Of a DNA stretch of 64,000 nt, positions 38,842 through 48,710 are shown piece by piece (positions within the stretch are counted from its first letter, which is position 1; the number at the start of each line of letters is the position of its first letter). The stretch spans positions 1-64,000 of the forward strand of contig NZ_CP050854.1 of NCBI RefSeq assembly GCF_017569925.1. The letters are read 5' to 3'. The position numbers and the translations under genes were made by a program. Source of the DNA: Brenneria izadpanahii. Its GTDB lineage: Bacteria; Pseudomonadota; Gammaproteobacteria; Enterobacterales; Enterobacteriaceae. The notes below the pieces were generated by a model, which did no database searches, was not told where the DNA came from, and saw only the letters and a program-made list of their open reading frames with translations.

Positions 38842-39330
38842 ATGCGTAACTATGATTTATCACCCTTATTGCGTCAGTGGATCGGTTTTGACAAATTAGC
38901 CAGTTCGATGCAGGGGAACCAGGAACCTATTGAATTTCCTCCCTATAACATTGAGAAAAAAGACGATAACCATTATCGCATCACGCTGGCTCTGGCGGGT
39001 TTCCGGCAAAGCGATCTGGATATTGAAGTGGAAGGCCCGCGCCTGACGGTGAAGGGCAGCCCGGCGCAGCCGGAAGAGAAAGTGGAGTATTTGCACCAGG
39101 GGTTGGTGTTTAAACCTTTTTCTCTGAGCTTTACGCTGGCCGAGCATCTGCATGTTTCCAATGCGAAGTTTGAAAACGGGCTGCTGCATATCGATATGGT
39201 CCGCGAAATACCGGAAGCATTGCAGCCGCAGCGTATCGCCATCGGCGGCGGCCGTCCGGTATTGACCAAGTCATCCGGCGATGAGGCGGCTCAAATATCT
39301 GATAAGGCGGATCAGCCCACTGCCGAGTAA
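38842..39330 (+). CDS. ibpB: Small heat-shock protein IbpB
   Basis: IbpB works with IbpA to hold aggregates in a refoldable state. The start at ATG 38842 gives [20 protein letters not shown], matching E. coli IbpB; upstream ATG codons at 38812 and 38836 either lack or overlap the AAGGAG ribosome site. The crystallin domain includes [20 protein letters not shown] and [16 protein letters not shown], and the IAI motif is QRIAIG. At 162 residues it is about 20 longer than E. coli IbpB because of a polar tail rich in Ser, Asp and Glu. A terminator follows. Confidence 0.96.
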   Translation: MRNYDLSPLLRQWIGFDKLASSMQGNQEPIEFPPYNIEKKDDNHYRITLALAGFRQSDLDIEVEGPRLTVKGSPAQPEEKVEYLHQGLVFKPFSLSFTLAEHLHVSNAKFENGLLHIDMVREIPEALQPQRIAIGGGRPVLTKSSGDEAAQISDKADQPTAE

Positions 39331-39369
39331 CGGTTAGCCTCTTTCCTTTTATCGCTATGTTGTTTGTGA

Positions 39370-39404
39370 TGCCCGTTGCTTAGCCGAGCGGCGGGCGTTT
39401 TTTT
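39370..39404 (+). terminator. Intrinsic terminator after ibpB
   Basis: GCCCGTTGC pairs with GCGGCGGGC (with two G-T wobbles) around a short loop, followed by GTTTTTTTA. It lies about 40 bases beyond the ibpB stop. Confidence 0.8.
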
Positions 39405-39683
39405 ACTCGTCTCATTCCGGCGATCCGCTCTGCCGGCCAAGGCTCCGCGCTATTCGAAAACGGGGGCCACGCCGCCTTTATCTATCCGCTCCCTGCTGGT
39501 TAAGTGGGGGATACGTTCATGAGATTCCCGGCGTTTTTTTCTTCTGGATACTTTTTGTGCTGCCCGCCACGTTTCCCTTTCGGCCATTCTGCCAGAATTA
39601 ATCACAATAAATATCGATGGTTAACTGAGCTGCTTATGTTTTTCTTCAAATGAAATGCGTTTGCACAAGGAAGGACACAAGGT
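39405..39683. other. Spacer before yidE
   Basis: About 280 bases without a convincing gene, part of a 353-base gap. The yidE promoter must lie here, but no clear -35/-10 pair stands out. A ribosome site (AAGGACACAAGGT) is at the right end. Nothing else is seen. Confidence 0.4.
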
Positions 39684-41342
39684 ATGAGTGATATCGCGCT
39701 GACCGTTAGTATGCTGGCTCTGGTGGCGGTTGTGGGGCTGTGGATCGGTAACTGGCGGATTTACGGCGTGGGTTTGGGAATCGGCGGCGTTTTGTTCGGC
39801 GGGATTATCGTCGGGCATTTCGCCCAGAGTTACCAGTTCGTGCTGAATGACGACATGCTGCATTTTATTCAGGAGTTCGGGTTGATCCTGTTTGTTTATA
39901 GCATCGGCATTCAGGTTGGGCCGGGATTTTTCTCTTCATTGCGCGTTTCTGGTCTGCGCCTCAACGGTTTCGCTATTCTGACGGTATTTCTCGGCTGTGC
40001 CGTGACCGTCATCATCCATAAAATCTTTAATGTCCCTCTGCCCATCATTCTGGGGATCTTTTCCGGCGCGGTTACCAACACCCCCTCTCTCGGCGCCGGG
40101 CAGCAAATACTGACCGATCTCGGCTCCGATAGCGCGCTGGTTAATCAGATGGGGATGGGGTACGCAATGGCTTACCCGTTGGGGATCTGCGGTATTCTGC
40201 TGGTAATGTGGTTCATGCGCGTCTTGTTTCGCGTGGCGGTCGATGCGGAAGCCAAGCAGTTTGATAATAATAATGGCATGCACCATGAACAACTGCACAC
40301 CATAAACGTGTCCGTAACGAACGCCAACCTGCAGGGATTGGCGATCCAGGACGTGCCGATTCTGAATCGCGACGCCATCGTGTGTTCCCGCCTGAAACGC
40401 GGCGATGAATTGATGGTGCCTTCTCCGGCCACCGTTATTCAGTTGGGCGACTATTTGCATCTGGTGGGAACGAAAACCGATCTGGAACAGGCGCGGCTGG
40501 TGATCGGTCATGAAGTGGATACCGCGCTGTCAACCCGCGGCACGGAGTTGCATGTGGAACGGGTGGTGGTGACCAATGAAAAAGTATTGGGACGCAAGAT
40601 CCGCGAATTAAATCTGAAGCAAAACTACGATGTGGTGATTTCCCGCCTTAACCGCGCCGGCGTTGAACTGATCGCCGGCAACAATGCGAGCCTGCAATTC
40701 GGCGATATTCTCAATCTGGTCGGGCGGAAAAGCGCGATTGACGCCGTTGCCGATATTGTGGGAAATGCGCAACAGAAGCTCCAGCAGGTGCAAATGTTGC
40801 CGGTATTTATCGGCATCGGCCTCGGCGTTGTGCTGGGTTCCATCCCGATATTTATTCCCGGTTTCCCGGCGGCTTTGCGGTTGGGACTGGCGGGAGGGCC
40901 GCTGGTGGTTGCTTTGATTCTGGGACGTATCGGCGGCATCGGTAAGCTATATTGGTTTATGCCTCCCAGCGCCAACCTGGCTTTGCGCGAGTTGGGCATC
41001 GTGCTGTTTTTGTCGGTTGTCGGGCTGAAGTCGGGCGATGGCTTCATCGATACCCTGCTGCACGGGGACGGCATCTGGTGGATTGGCTATGGAGCGCTGA
41101 TTACCATTTTCCCTTTGCTGATTGTCGGGATTATGGCGCGCGTTATCAGCAAAATGAATTATCTGACGCTGTGCGGCATGTTGTCCGGGTCAATGACCGA
41201 TCCCCCGGCGCTGGCGTTCGCCAATGGGTTGCATCCCACCAGCGGGGCGGCCGCGTTGTCTTATGCCACGGTGTACCCGCTGGCCATGTTTCTGCGCATT
41301 ATGTCGCCGCAAATCCTGGCGATCTTATTTTGGGCGGTATAA
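39684..41342 (+). CDS. yidE: AspT/YidE/YbjL family putative transporter
   Basis: A 552-residue membrane protein, the same length as E. coli YidE (553). Hydrophobic blocks flank two central RCK_C (TrkA-C) domains at about residues 200-365, with motifs [17 protein letters not shown] and [17 protein letters not shown]. The two halves each contain the GxxGA/SGxxTNTPxLG-type repeat ([15 protein letters not shown] and [16 protein letters not shown]). This is the pattern of aspartate:alanine antiporters. The substrate of YidE is unknown; ligand control by the RCK_C domains is likely. It follows ibpAB as in E. coli. Confidence 0.96.
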   Translation: MSDIALTVSMLALVAVVGLWIGNWRIYGVGLGIGGVLFGGIIVGHFAQSYQFVLNDDMLHFIQEFGLILFVYSIGIQVGPGFFSSLRVSGLRLNGFAILTVFLGCAVTVIIHKIFNVPLPIILGIFSGAVTNTPSLGAGQQILTDLGSDSALVNQMGMGYAMAYPLGICGILLVMWFMRVLFRVAVDAEAKQFDNNNGMHHEQLHTINVSVTNANLQGLAIQDVPILNRDAIVCSRLKRGDELMVPSPATVIQLGDYLHLVGTKTDLEQARLVIGHEVDTALSTRGTELHVERVVVTNEKVLGRKIRELNLKQNYDVVISRLNRAGVELIAGNNASLQFGDILNLVGRKSAIDAVADIVGNAQQKLQQVQMLPVFIGIGLGVVLGSIPIFIPGFPAALRLGLAGGPLVVALILGRIGGIGKLYWFMPPSANLALRELGIVLFLSVVGLKSGDGFIDTLLHGDGIWWIGYGALITIFPLLIVGIMARVISKMNYLTLCGMLSGSMTDPPALAFANGLHPTSGAAALSYATVYPLAMFLRIMSPQILAILFWAV

Positions 41343-41616
41343 TATCCGTTTGCCAGGAATAATGTTTTCACGGCGACGGAAATACACCGAAAGAGAGAAA
41401 TCCTCTGCTAGGACTATTTATTTAACGGCAATGGACCGCTGAAAAATAAATAATCGTCACCCGCTATTTAATTAATCGTGATATCGATAATCCATATGAA
41501 ATATATGGATTATCTGCTCGTTATTTTTCACGTTGCCGGCCTTTACTCATCCCATTGAGTAAGCGCCTGAAAATTAAGGAGAGATGCCCGGTCTCTCGCC
41601 GAAGGACGCCCGTTGT

Positions 41617-41687
41617 TAGAGAGCCAACGCTTTGCGTTGCTCAAAACGATGAGGCTTTGTCCTGTACTTTGAAATTTATTAGCTATA
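41617..41687 (+). repeat. Dispersed MITE-like repeat, copy 3 (partial)
   Basis: AGAGCCAACGCTTTGCG, TCAAAACGA, CTTTGTCCTG and TTGAAATTTATTAGCTATA match copy 2 in order and spacing, with base changes at the right end. The left TATACCC end is not recognisable, so the copy looks truncated or worn. Confidence 0.6.
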
Positions 41688-41864
41688 TTTTTTTATAAAT
41701 TTATAATTAGGTTAACATAATGTTTGTTAGTTGTTATTTATTGGTCGCTTCTTGAAATTATTACCCTGATTATTAAGTTAATAAATATATTTAGTAAGTA
41801 AAGTAATCTCTATTTGTAACGATATTACATTATTATGATTCTATTGGTTATCAGAATTTAATGG

Positions 41865-41903
41865 GCGAGAAATCACCCTTAGCCATTACTTTCTCGCTCT
41901 TTT
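41865..41903 (+). terminator. Terminator-like hairpin in the yidE-DASS gap
   Basis: GCGAGAAA (41865-41872) pairs perfectly with TTTCTCGC (41890-41897) around a 17-base loop and is followed by TCTTTTA. It is more than 500 bases after yidE, so it may end an unseen leader or small RNA rather than yidE itself. Confidence 0.5.
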
Positions 41904-41930
41904 AAGCTGATGTTTCCTGTTGCGATAGTT

Positions 41931-42025
41931 AATTCCGTATTAGCAGGCAGGGTGATGAAGGAAGAATAAGAAATACCAACTCCTCCGCACGGGACATCCG
42001 TTATTAGTTAACGAATTCCGTATTA
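41931..42025 (+). promoter_or_regulatory. Direct repeats upstream of the carboxylate transporter
   Basis: AATTCCGTATTA occurs at 41931-41942 and again at 42014-42025, 83 bases apart and within 112 bases of the transporter start at 42043. Spacing near eight helical turns fits two sites for a DNA-bending or dimeric regulator. The CitB/DpiA-like response regulator encoded two genes downstream is the obvious candidate, though nothing in the sequence proves it. Confidence 0.45.
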
Positions 42026-42042
42026 ATGAAGAGTGGTATTTT

Positions 42043-43455
42043 ATGTCTGCAAATAATAGCAGGTTGTTAAAGCTTTTAATTATAGTTTGTCTCGCCGTTG
42101 GATTATGGTTACTTCCGGTACCCTCCGGAGTTAGTCCCGACGCCTGGCATTTAATGGCGATTTTTATTGCAACGGTGGTGGGATTGATTCTCTCGCCTTA
42201 TCCGTTGGGCGCGATGGCGATGTTCAGTCTGACATCGGTCGCGATATTGGGTCTGTTATCCATTAAAGATGTTCTGGCGGGGTTCAGCGATCCCACCATC
42301 TGGATGATAGCCTGCGCATTCTTTATTTCCCGCGGCTTTATTAAAACCGGCTTCGGCAGGCGCATCGGTTTGCTGTTTATCAGCAAGCTGGGCAATAGCT
42401 CGCTGGGGCTGGCTTACGGACTGGTCTTCACCGATCTGCTGTTTGCCCCGGCGATGCCTTCCACATCTGCGCGCTGCGGCGGGATTATCACTCCGCTGTT
42501 CCGTTCTATCTCCGAGGCTTATGACTCGACGCCGGAAAAGGGAACGCAACGGCGCATCGGCGCCTTTCTGGTACAGTCCATCTTCCAGTGCAATGCGGTG
42601 ACGTCCGCCATGTTTATGACCTCCATGGCCGGTAACCCGATGGTGGCTAAACTGGCTTCACAGTTCGGTATTCATATAAGCTGGACTGACTGGGCGCTGG
42701 CAACGCTGCTGCCCGGTTTCCTCTCGCTGGCCTTGATTCCCTATCTGGTTTACCGCTTCTATCCGCCGGAACTGAAAAAAACCACGGAAATGCGTGCGAT
42801 CGCGCTAGAACGCCTGCGTGAAATGGGGCCGATGAGCCGCAACGAATGGGTCGTTCTGGGCGTGTTCCTGGGGCTGGTTACGTTTTGGGTGCTTGGCGCG
42901 ACGCTGAAGATTGACGCCACCCTGACGGCGCTGGCCGGCCTGTGCGTACTGCTGCTGAGCCGGGCGCTGACCTGGGACGATGTCGTCAGTGAAAAGGAGG
43001 CCTGGCACACCGTGGTGTGGTTCGCCGTTCTGATGACGTTGGCCGGCCAGCTCAATAAGATGGGACTGATCGCCTGGCTGGGCGGCCTGGCGGGAAATGC
43101 CGTAAGCGGTATGCATTGGTTGCCGATGCTGGGTCTGCTATTGCTGGTTTACTACTATAGCCACTATCTGATGGCGAGCGCGATTGCCCATATCAGCGCC
43201 ATGTACGCGATTTTCGTTTCGATTGCGCTGGCGGCAGGGGCGCCGCCGATGCTGACGGTGCTGGTCTTCGGTATTTTCAGTAACCTGTTTATGTCCACAA
43301 CCCATTACTCTAGCGGTCCGGCGCCGATTCTGTTTGGCTGCGGTTATATGCCGTTAAGCACCTGGTGGAAAATCGGCTTTTTCGTCAGTCTGGTGATCAT
43401 CCCTATTTGGCTGGTTGTCGGCGGCATGTGGTGGAAAGCGCTCGGTTACTGGTAA
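42043..43455 (+). CDS. DASS family di-/tricarboxylate transporter (CitT-like)
   Basis: A 470-residue anion symporter/antiporter with about 12 hydrophobic segments. Family signatures include the region FQCNAVTSAMFMTSMAGNPMV and LFMSTTHYSSGPAPILFG, which bind carboxylate. The SARCGGIITPLFRSISEAYDS segment is close to the CitT/TtdT/2-oxoglutarate-malate translocator group. The substrate is probably citrate, succinate, tartrate or malate. A CitA/CitB-like sensor-regulator pair follows, which suggests that the carboxylate sensed outside induces its uptake. Confidence 0.92.
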   Translation: MSANNSRLLKLLIIVCLAVGLWLLPVPSGVSPDAWHLMAIFIATVVGLILSPYPLGAMAMFSLTSVAILGLLSIKDVLAGFSDPTIWMIACAFFISRGFIKTGFGRRIGLLFISKLGNSSLGLAYGLVFTDLLFAPAMPSTSARCGGIITPLFRSISEAYDSTPEKGTQRRIGAFLVQSIFQCNAVTSAMFMTSMAGNPMVAKLASQFGIHISWTDWALATLLPGFLSLALIPYLVYRFYPPELKKTTEMRAIALERLREMGPMSRNEWVVLGVFLGLVTFWVLGATLKIDATLTALAGLCVLLLSRALTWDDVVSEKEAWHTVVWFAVLMTLAGQLNKMGLIAWLGGLAGNAVSGMHWLPMLGLLLLVYYYSHYLMASAIAHISAMYAIFVSIALAAGAPPMLTVLVFGIFSNLFMSTTHYSSGPAPILFGCGYMPLSTWWKIGFFVSLVIIPIWLVVGGMWWKALGYW

Positions 43456-43769
43456 GGCAGGATCTCTCCTGAGATGTTTCAAGTTGCAGCGGCGTGGGCC
43501 CGTTGATGGGCAGCCGCTGCAAACTGCAAACAACGTTCAATTTTCGCCTGACCGATTGATTTTCCAATGGTTTTTCCGGCCCGGTTTGCGGGGGATTGGT
43601 TCCATGATTGCCTGGCGGTATCGTGAAATCTATCGGGTTACCTCTTTGTTTCTATGCTGATTTAATCTGAAATGGCGCGCTCTGCGGCGAATTCCGCGTT
43701 CGCTGACACGCGAAACCTGGTGAAAAAGTATAAGATAACGATGTAATAATAGTTATTCCGGAGAGCGAC
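43456..43769. other. Spacer between DASS transporter and histidine kinase
   Basis: 314 bases without a convincing gene. A strong 10-base-pair hairpin TTGCAGCGGC (43484-43493) with GCCGCTGCAA (43513-43522) follows the transporter stop. It has no T-run, and TTTCAAGTTGCAGCGGC resembles common enterobacterial intergenic repeats. The kinase promoter must lie in the right part; its ribosome site is CCGGAGAG. Confidence 0.5.
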
Positions 43770-45386
43770 ATGAATAAGAAAAGAGCACCGTTGAAGTTAG
43801 GTACTTCGGTGTTTCTGATGGTCTCGGCGGTGATTGGCGCAGTGCTGTTGGTTGTGTATGCCTTGCTGTTTTTCCGTATTAACCAGCTCTCGGAGGATCA
43901 TTTACGGGAAAAAGCCTTCGCTATCGCCCGCACCTTTGCCGCTTCGCCCGTGGTCATTGATGAACTGAACGGAATTGGTAATCCAGGCTCCATACAGGAG
44001 GCGGCAGAGGTTATCCTCCGGCGTAATCAGTTGCTCTTCATTACCGTTACCGATATGCATACTATTCGTCATACGCACCCTGAGCCGGAAAGGATCGGCG
44101 AATACTTTGCCGGCCGGGATATCTATCCCGCCTTACTGGGGATGGAGAATTCATCAATCAATCGAGGTACGCTTGATCCCGCGCTGCGGGTGTTTACGCC
44201 CGTTTTTGATCATAATAATCAGCAGGTCGGGGTTGTGGCCGTGGGTATCGCGCTGACCAGCGTGCAGAAGGTTATCCGCGAGAACCGCTGGATGATCCCC
44301 TGGGCTATCCTGGCCGGGGCGCTGGTTGGCTGGTTGGGAACCTTGGTTTTGGTGAAAATACTCAAGCGCATCATGCTGGGTTTTGAACCGTTTGAGATCT
44401 CCAATCTGTTTGAACAGCGCAATGCGATGTTGAAACAGATTAAGGAAGGCGTGATTGCGGTCGATACTCAGACTAACATCACGGTGATTAACGATGAGGC
44501 GATAAGGCTATTTCGGCAAGGAGGCAGCCAGTCGGTGGACAAAACGGCCGAGAGTATTAGAGAGCAGTGGCTGGAGCATCTGCATCTGAAGCCGGTGCTG
44601 GAGAATGGTATCCCGCGGCGCGATGAGGAAATCAACGTTAACGGTCATCTGCTGCTGACCAATACCGTACCGGTGTTTGTTAAAGGCGATATGATCGGCG
44701 CTATCGCCACATTCCGTGATAAAACGGAAATCAGCCAGTTATTACAGCGTCTGTCCGGGATGTCCTACTATGCGGACGCCTTACGGGCGCAATCGCATGA
44801 GTTTATGAACAAGCTGCATGTGATTCTGGGGATGCTGCATTTGAAATATTATTCTCAACTGGAGAATTATATTTTGAAAACAGCCAATAACTATCAGGCG
44901 GAAATCGGTTCGATTATCCGTAAGGTAAAATCCCCGGTGATTGCCGGTTTCTTGTTGGGCAAAATTAACCGCGCCCGCGATCTCGGCATCACGCTGTCAA
45001 TTAGCGAAGATAGTTTGCTGCCCGATACGGATGACGTGGATGCGACCAATGAGTTGATTACCGTACTGGGCAATCTGATTGAAAATGCGATGGATGCCAT
45101 CGACGGGCAGGAAAACTGTGAGATCAGCGTGAGTTTTCACCATCAGGATGGACGCTTGCACCTCACCGTTGGCGACGATGGTCCCGGCATTTTACCGGAG
45201 AATCAGGAACACATTTATGAACAGGGTTTTTCCACGAAAGGCAGTGGCCGGGGCATCGGCCTGTATCTGACTAAACAGAGTTTGGAAAAGATAGGCGGAA
45301 ACATCGATTTTGAGTCGGAACCTGAGGTTTATACCCAGTTTTTCGTTAATATACCTTATCAAGCAAGGCCGTTAGACCATGATTAA
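43770..45386 (+). CDS. CitA/DpiB/DcuS-type sensor histidine kinase
   Basis: A 538-residue membrane sensor for extracellular carboxylates. Membrane segments lie at about residues 12-33 and 175-197, enclosing a PAS-like (PDC) periplasmic domain with the ligand-region FITVTDMHTIRHTHPEPERIG. A cytoplasmic PAS domain follows (KEGVIAVDTQTNITVINDEA). The phosphorylated His is in RAQSHEFMNKLHVILGML near residue 350. The ATPase part has NLIENAMDAIDG, VGDDGPGI and GRGIGLYLTKQ. The gene overlaps the response-regulator gene by 8 bases. Confidence 0.94.
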   Translation: MNKKRAPLKLGTSVFLMVSAVIGAVLLVVYALLFFRINQLSEDHLREKAFAIARTFAASPVVIDELNGIGNPGSIQEAAEVILRRNQLLFITVTDMHTIRHTHPEPERIGEYFAGRDIYPALLGMENSSINRGTLDPALRVFTPVFDHNNQQVGVVAVGIALTSVQKVIRENRWMIPWAILAGALVGWLGTLVLVKILKRIMLGFEPFEISNLFEQRNAMLKQIKEGVIAVDTQTNITVINDEAIRLFRQGGSQSVDKTAESIREQWLEHLHLKPVLENGIPRRDEEINVNGHLLLTNTVPVFVKGDMIGAIATFRDKTEISQLLQRLSGMSYYADALRAQSHEFMNKLHVILGMLHLKYYSQLENYILKTANNYQAEIGSIIRKVKSPVIAGFLLGKINRARDLGITLSISEDSLLPDTDDVDATNELITVLGNLIENAMDAIDGQENCEISVSFHHQDGRLHLTVGDDGPGILPENQEHIYEQGFSTKGSGRGIGLYLTKQSLEKIGGNIDFESEPEVYTQFFVNIPYQARPLDHD

Positions 45387-46101
45387 TGTACTGATTGTTG
45401 ATGACGATGCCATGGTTGCAGAACTGAACAAATCTTATCTGAATCAGGTTTCCGGATTTAGCTGTTATGCAACGGTACCCACGTTGCAGCAGGCGAGAAA
45501 CTTACTGATGCAGCCGGATTCAGGCATCGATCTGGTACTGTTGGATATCTATATGCAGCAGGACAACGGGCTGGATTTGTTGCCGACCATTCGGGAGTTC
45601 AGTGAAAAGACGGATGTGATCATTATTTCATCCGCCAGCGACGTGTCTTCCATCAAGAAAGCGCTGCACTACGGCGTGGTGGATTATCTGATTAAACCTT
45701 TCCAATTTTCCCGTTTTGAACAGGCATTGACGGCTTATCGCGAAGAAGCCAATTTGCTCAAGCACCGTGAGTTTGTGGCGCAGTCCGATATTGATAGCCT
45801 GATCCGCCGTACCAGCGGTAACTCAGCCAGCGAGCGCAAGAAGTTGCCGAAAGGATTGACCAGCTTAACGCTACGCACCGTATGTGAATGGATTGAAGGG
45901 AATCAGGGAACCGAGTTCTCAACGGAAATGCTGGCCAATGCTATCGGCATCTCCCGCGTATCGTGCCGTAAGTATCTCATTTACCTGGCGGATACCGGCA
46001 TCCTGGCTACCAACATTCTCTATGGCTCCACCGGCAGACCGGTGTATCTCTACCGGCTGTTGCCGGAAAAGCAGGACGCATTACGCCAGTACTGCGAGTA
46101 G
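45379..46101 (+). CDS. CitB/DpiA/DcuR-type response regulator
   Basis: A 240-residue partner of the preceding kinase. The receiver domain has the acidic pocket VDDDAMV, the phosphorylated Asp in LVLLDIYMQQDNGLDLL near residue 56, IIISSASD and DYLIKPF. The C-terminal helix-turn-helix is LANAIGISRVSCRKYLIYLA. The length and linker match the DpiA/DcuR family. Targets are probably the DASS transporter upstream and perhaps the 2-hydroxycarboxylate transporter at 47361-48710. Confidence 0.94.
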   Translation: MINVLIVDDDAMVAELNKSYLNQVSGFSCYATVPTLQQARNLLMQPDSGIDLVLLDIYMQQDNGLDLLPTIREFSEKTDVIIISSASDVSSIKKALHYGVVDYLIKPFQFSRFEQALTAYREEANLLKHREFVAQSDIDSLIRRTSGNSASERKKLPKGLTSLTLRTVCEWIEGNQGTEFSTEMLANAIGISRVSCRKYLIYLADTGILATNILYGSTGRPVYLYRLLPEKQDALRQYCE

Positions 46102-46160
46102 TGACGGTTTTCGCCGCTGATTCAGGGCCGGCTTACGGCCCTGTCGTCATGCGTATAGCC

Positions 46161-47129
46161 TTATAGCGTATAGCCGCTTGCCTGACGCAGCCAGGCGCCG
46201 GCGCCAAGCAGGCCGGGGTGCGGGTGGGTAATCAGGTAAACCGGAATATCGGCCAGGTAATCTTTAAACCGCCCTTTATCCTCAAAAGCGGTGCGAAAGC
46301 CGGAGCTGAGGAAGAAATCCAGAAAGCGCGGAACAATGCCGCCAGCGATGTATACGCCGCCAAACGTTCCCAGGGTTAACGCCAGATTGCCGCCAAAGCG
46401 CCCCAGCAGAACGCAGAACAGCGACAACGCCCGCCGGCAGTCTACGCAGTGGTTTTTCAGCGCCTTAGTGGAAATATCTTTTGGCGTCAGCGGCGCCGGC
46501 GTCCTGTTATCGGCAATGACAATCGCCCGGTACAGATTGACGAGACCCGAGCCGGACAGGAGGCGTTCCGCCGAGACATGGCCGAATTCGTCGCGCAGTA
46601 TTTTGAGAATTAATGACTCTTCCTCGCTATTTGGCGCGAAATCGACATGGCCGCCTTCACCGGGCAAGCTAACCCATTTACCCGCCACCGGAACGAGGTG
46701 CGCCACCCCTAATCCGGTGCCTGCGCCATAAATCGCTATGGGTTTTCCGGCCACCGCCTGGTTGCCGCCGAACTGGAGCACGTCATCCGGGCTGAGCGCG
46801 GGGATCGCCATACTGACGGCGGTGAAATCGTTGATAATGTCCAAACGGTCAAAATTCAGATTCCGCGTTTGCTCCGCAATGGAAAAGGCCCAGTGATGGT
46901 TGGTCATGGCTACCCAGTCGCCGACGATGGGACAGGCAATCGCGATACAACCTTGTTTAATCGTCAGTGAAGCGTGTTCCGCCAGAAACAGCCGAATAAC
47001 CGCTTCCAGGCTGTCATGCTCGGACACGGCATAATTCTTATTGCATGAAATTTCACCGTTTTCCAATGCACAAAGCGCGAGACGCGCGTTGGTCCCTCCG
47101 ACATCGCCCACCAGGGCATACTGATACAT
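46161..47129 (-). CDS. glk: Glucokinase
   Basis: Glucokinase phosphorylates free cytoplasmic glucose with ATP. The 322-residue protein (E. coli 321) starts [20 protein letters not shown], the phosphate-binding motif. It continues with [14 protein letters not shown], the catalytic [12 protein letters not shown] and the C-terminal [13 protein letters not shown]. In this setting glucose released by the 6-phospho-beta-glucosidase side reactions or other glucosidases could feed it. It is a single gene, placed between carboxylate-transport genes without an obvious functional link. Confidence 0.97.
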   Translation of the reverse strand: MYQYALVGDVGGTNARLALCALENGEISCNKNYAVSEHDSLEAVIRLFLAEHASLTIKQGCIAIACPIVGDWVAMTNHHWAFSIAEQTRNLNFDRLDIINDFTAVSMAIPALSPDDVLQFGGNQAVAGKPIAIYGAGTGLGVAHLVPVAGKWVSLPGEGGHVDFAPNSEEESLILKILRDEFGHVSAERLLSGSGLVNLYRAIVIADNRTPAPLTPKDISTKALKNHCVDCRRALSLFCVLLGRFGGNLALTLGTFGGVYIAGGIVPRFLDFFLSSGFRTAFEDKGRFKDYLADIPVYLITHPHPGLLGAGAWLRQASGYTL

Positions 47130-47231
47130 AACGTCTTATCTCCGATCAGATTTGAAAAATGTTATCTTTTATTTTTTCAGCAATAGAACGCTCGCCATGG
47201 TCATCCGATCTGCCTGGCTGGCGAGGCCTCT

Positions 47232-47261
47232 CCTGCGTGTTGAAACGTATTTGGGTATATA
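47232..47261 (+). repeat. Dispersed MITE-like repeat, fragment 4
   Basis: CCTGCGTGTTGAAACGTATT followed by TGGGTATATA resembles the right end of copies 1-3 (CCTGCAACTCGAAATCTATTGGGTATA) with several changes. Only this end is recognisable. It lies in the glk upstream region. Confidence 0.4.
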
Positions 47262-47298
47262 TAAACAGAAATAAGGGGGGAAGGTCACGGTTTGGGCG

Positions 47299-47340
47299 GA
47301 AAAAATAAATAGGCCAGCCGATAACGCCGGCTGGCCTATT
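47299..47340 (-). terminator. Intrinsic terminator of the 2-hydroxycarboxylate transporter gene
   Basis: AATAGGCCAGCCG (47308-47320) pairs perfectly over 13 bases with CGGCTGGCCTATT (47328-47340). Read on the minus strand, the stem runs into TATTTTTTCC. It is 20 bases past the stop of the minus-strand transporter gene. Confidence 0.85.
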
Positions 47341-47360
47341 GCAGATAATGAGCGGTTAAA

Positions 47361-48710
47361 TTAGACGATCCAGCCCAGCAACAGGGTGGCGCCGATCACG
47401 GTGGAAGCGCCGCCGATACGGGTGGCGATCTGAGCGAAAGGCATCAGCGACATGCGGTTGGACGCAGACAGGATGGCAACGTCGCCTGTGCCGCCCAGCC
47501 CGCTATGGCAAGTGGTGACGATGGAGGCTTCTATCGGATACATGTTCAGATAAGGCGCGATGAAAAAGCTGACCAGCGCCATGGAAAGCACCACTGAACC
47601 GCAGACGATGACATAACCGATAGAGAAGACCGACACCACGCTTTCCAGCGGGATATAGAGCATGCCCAATCCAATCATCAGCGGCCACACCAGCGAGCTG
47701 GAAACAAACTTATAAACGCTATGTGCGCCGGTTTCCATTGTGGCGGGAATGACGCGGCTATATTTGCAGAATACGGCGATCAATATCATCAATACCGGCC
47801 CAGGGATATGAACCAGTTTTTCAAACAAACCGCCGACGATGAAAAACGCGCAGATCATCAGCAAACCGCCGCCCATCAGATGAAAGTCAACCGCTTTCGG
47901 CGCTTCGGTTACGGAGAAGATGGCGTTGTCTTCCTCGCTGCGCACCAGACGGCCTTCGCCATTCAGATCTTTTCGGCGCATACCCAGGCGGGACAGGATG
48001 CCTGCGCAGAAGATGGCGAAGATGTTGCCGACGACGGCGGCCGGCGCCAGTTGCGCGACGTAAACATCCGGCGTTTCTCCTAAAATCGCCGAGTAGGCGA
48101 GCGATAAAGGCAGAATGCCTTCGCCGATGCCGCCGCCGATAATCGGAACGATGATGAAAAAGAAGGTGTGGTAGAAGCTATAGCCACAGAGTTTGCCAAC
48201 CAGCAGCCCGGTGCCCAGCGCGGTTGCCGTACCCACCACCAGCGGCACAAACATACGGACCATGCCTTGAATCAGGATTTTCCGGTTCATGCCCAATATG
48301 CTGCCGACCACCAGACAGGCGATAACGAAATATAGAAAATTCGCCTCTTTCATCAGCAGATGAACCGTATTCATCGTGTTATCATTAAATAAATGAAAAT
48401 ACACCAGAATAGAAGGCACCATCAGACAAAGAATTGCCGGGCCGCCGATATCTTTAAATACGGGAATTTTATGCCCGATATGCGCCAATAAAAAACCCAT
48501 ACTCATAATGACCGCGAAGCCGCCGATCATATTTTTGGGTAAATATCCTGCGTAGGCTGCAATAAAAACAATAGCAGCGATAGCAATAAAAAGCGGGACA
48601 GGGACGGCCCCGATTTTCTTGTTGAAAATAGTATCTACAAGTGAGAGGGATGTGGGTGTATCTATGGCAAGATCGTTCTCACAGAGAATATCAGTGTCAG
48701 TTTTTTTCAT
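47361..48710 (-). CDS. 2-hydroxycarboxylate transporter (CitS/CimH/MleP family)
   Basis: A 449-residue sodium- or proton-coupled carrier for citrate, malate or lactate. The two GGxG reentrant-loop motifs that form the substrate site are present: GGGIGEGILPLSLAYS and HSGLGGTGDVAILSASNRM. The latter also contains the conserved Arg near the C-terminus. About eleven hydrophobic segments follow a ~35-residue polar N-terminus. I chose ATG 48710, with AGGGTG upstream; a GTG at 48719 is in frame. No citrate lyase or malolactic genes are nearby, so it may serve aerobic uptake or work with the CitA/CitB-like system at 43770-46101. Confidence 0.94.
   Translation of the reverse strand: MKKTDTDILCENDLAIDTPTSLSLVDTIFNKKIGAVPVPLFIAIAAIVFIAAYAGYLPKNMIGGFAVIMSMGFLLAHIGHKIPVFKDIGGPAILCLMVPSILVYFHLFNDNTMNTVHLLMKEANFLYFVIACLVVGSILGMNRKILIQGMVRMFVPLVVGTATALGTGLLVGKLCGYSFYHTFFFIIVPIIGGGIGEGILPLSLAYSAILGETPDVYVAQLAPAAVVGNIFAIFCAGILSRLGMRRKDLNGEGRLVRSEEDNAIFSVTEAPKAVDFHLMGGGLLMICAFFIVGGLFEKLVHIPGPVLMILIAVFCKYSRVIPATMETGAHSVYKFVSSSLVWPLMIGLGMLYIPLESVVSVFSIGYVIVCGSVVLSMALVSFFIAPYLNMYPIEASIVTTCHSGLGGTGDVAILSASNRMSLMPFAQIATRIGGASTVIGATLLLGWIV

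Larger units (their letters stand above)
41343..42042. other. 700-base AT-rich intergenic region before the DASS transporter
   Basis: No gene is seen. It holds the partial dispersed repeat (41617-41687), a terminator-like hairpin (41865-41903) and a pair of identical 12-base direct repeats (41931-41942 and 42014-42025) close to the transporter start. The stretch 41690-41860 is strongly AT-rich. Confidence 0.6.
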
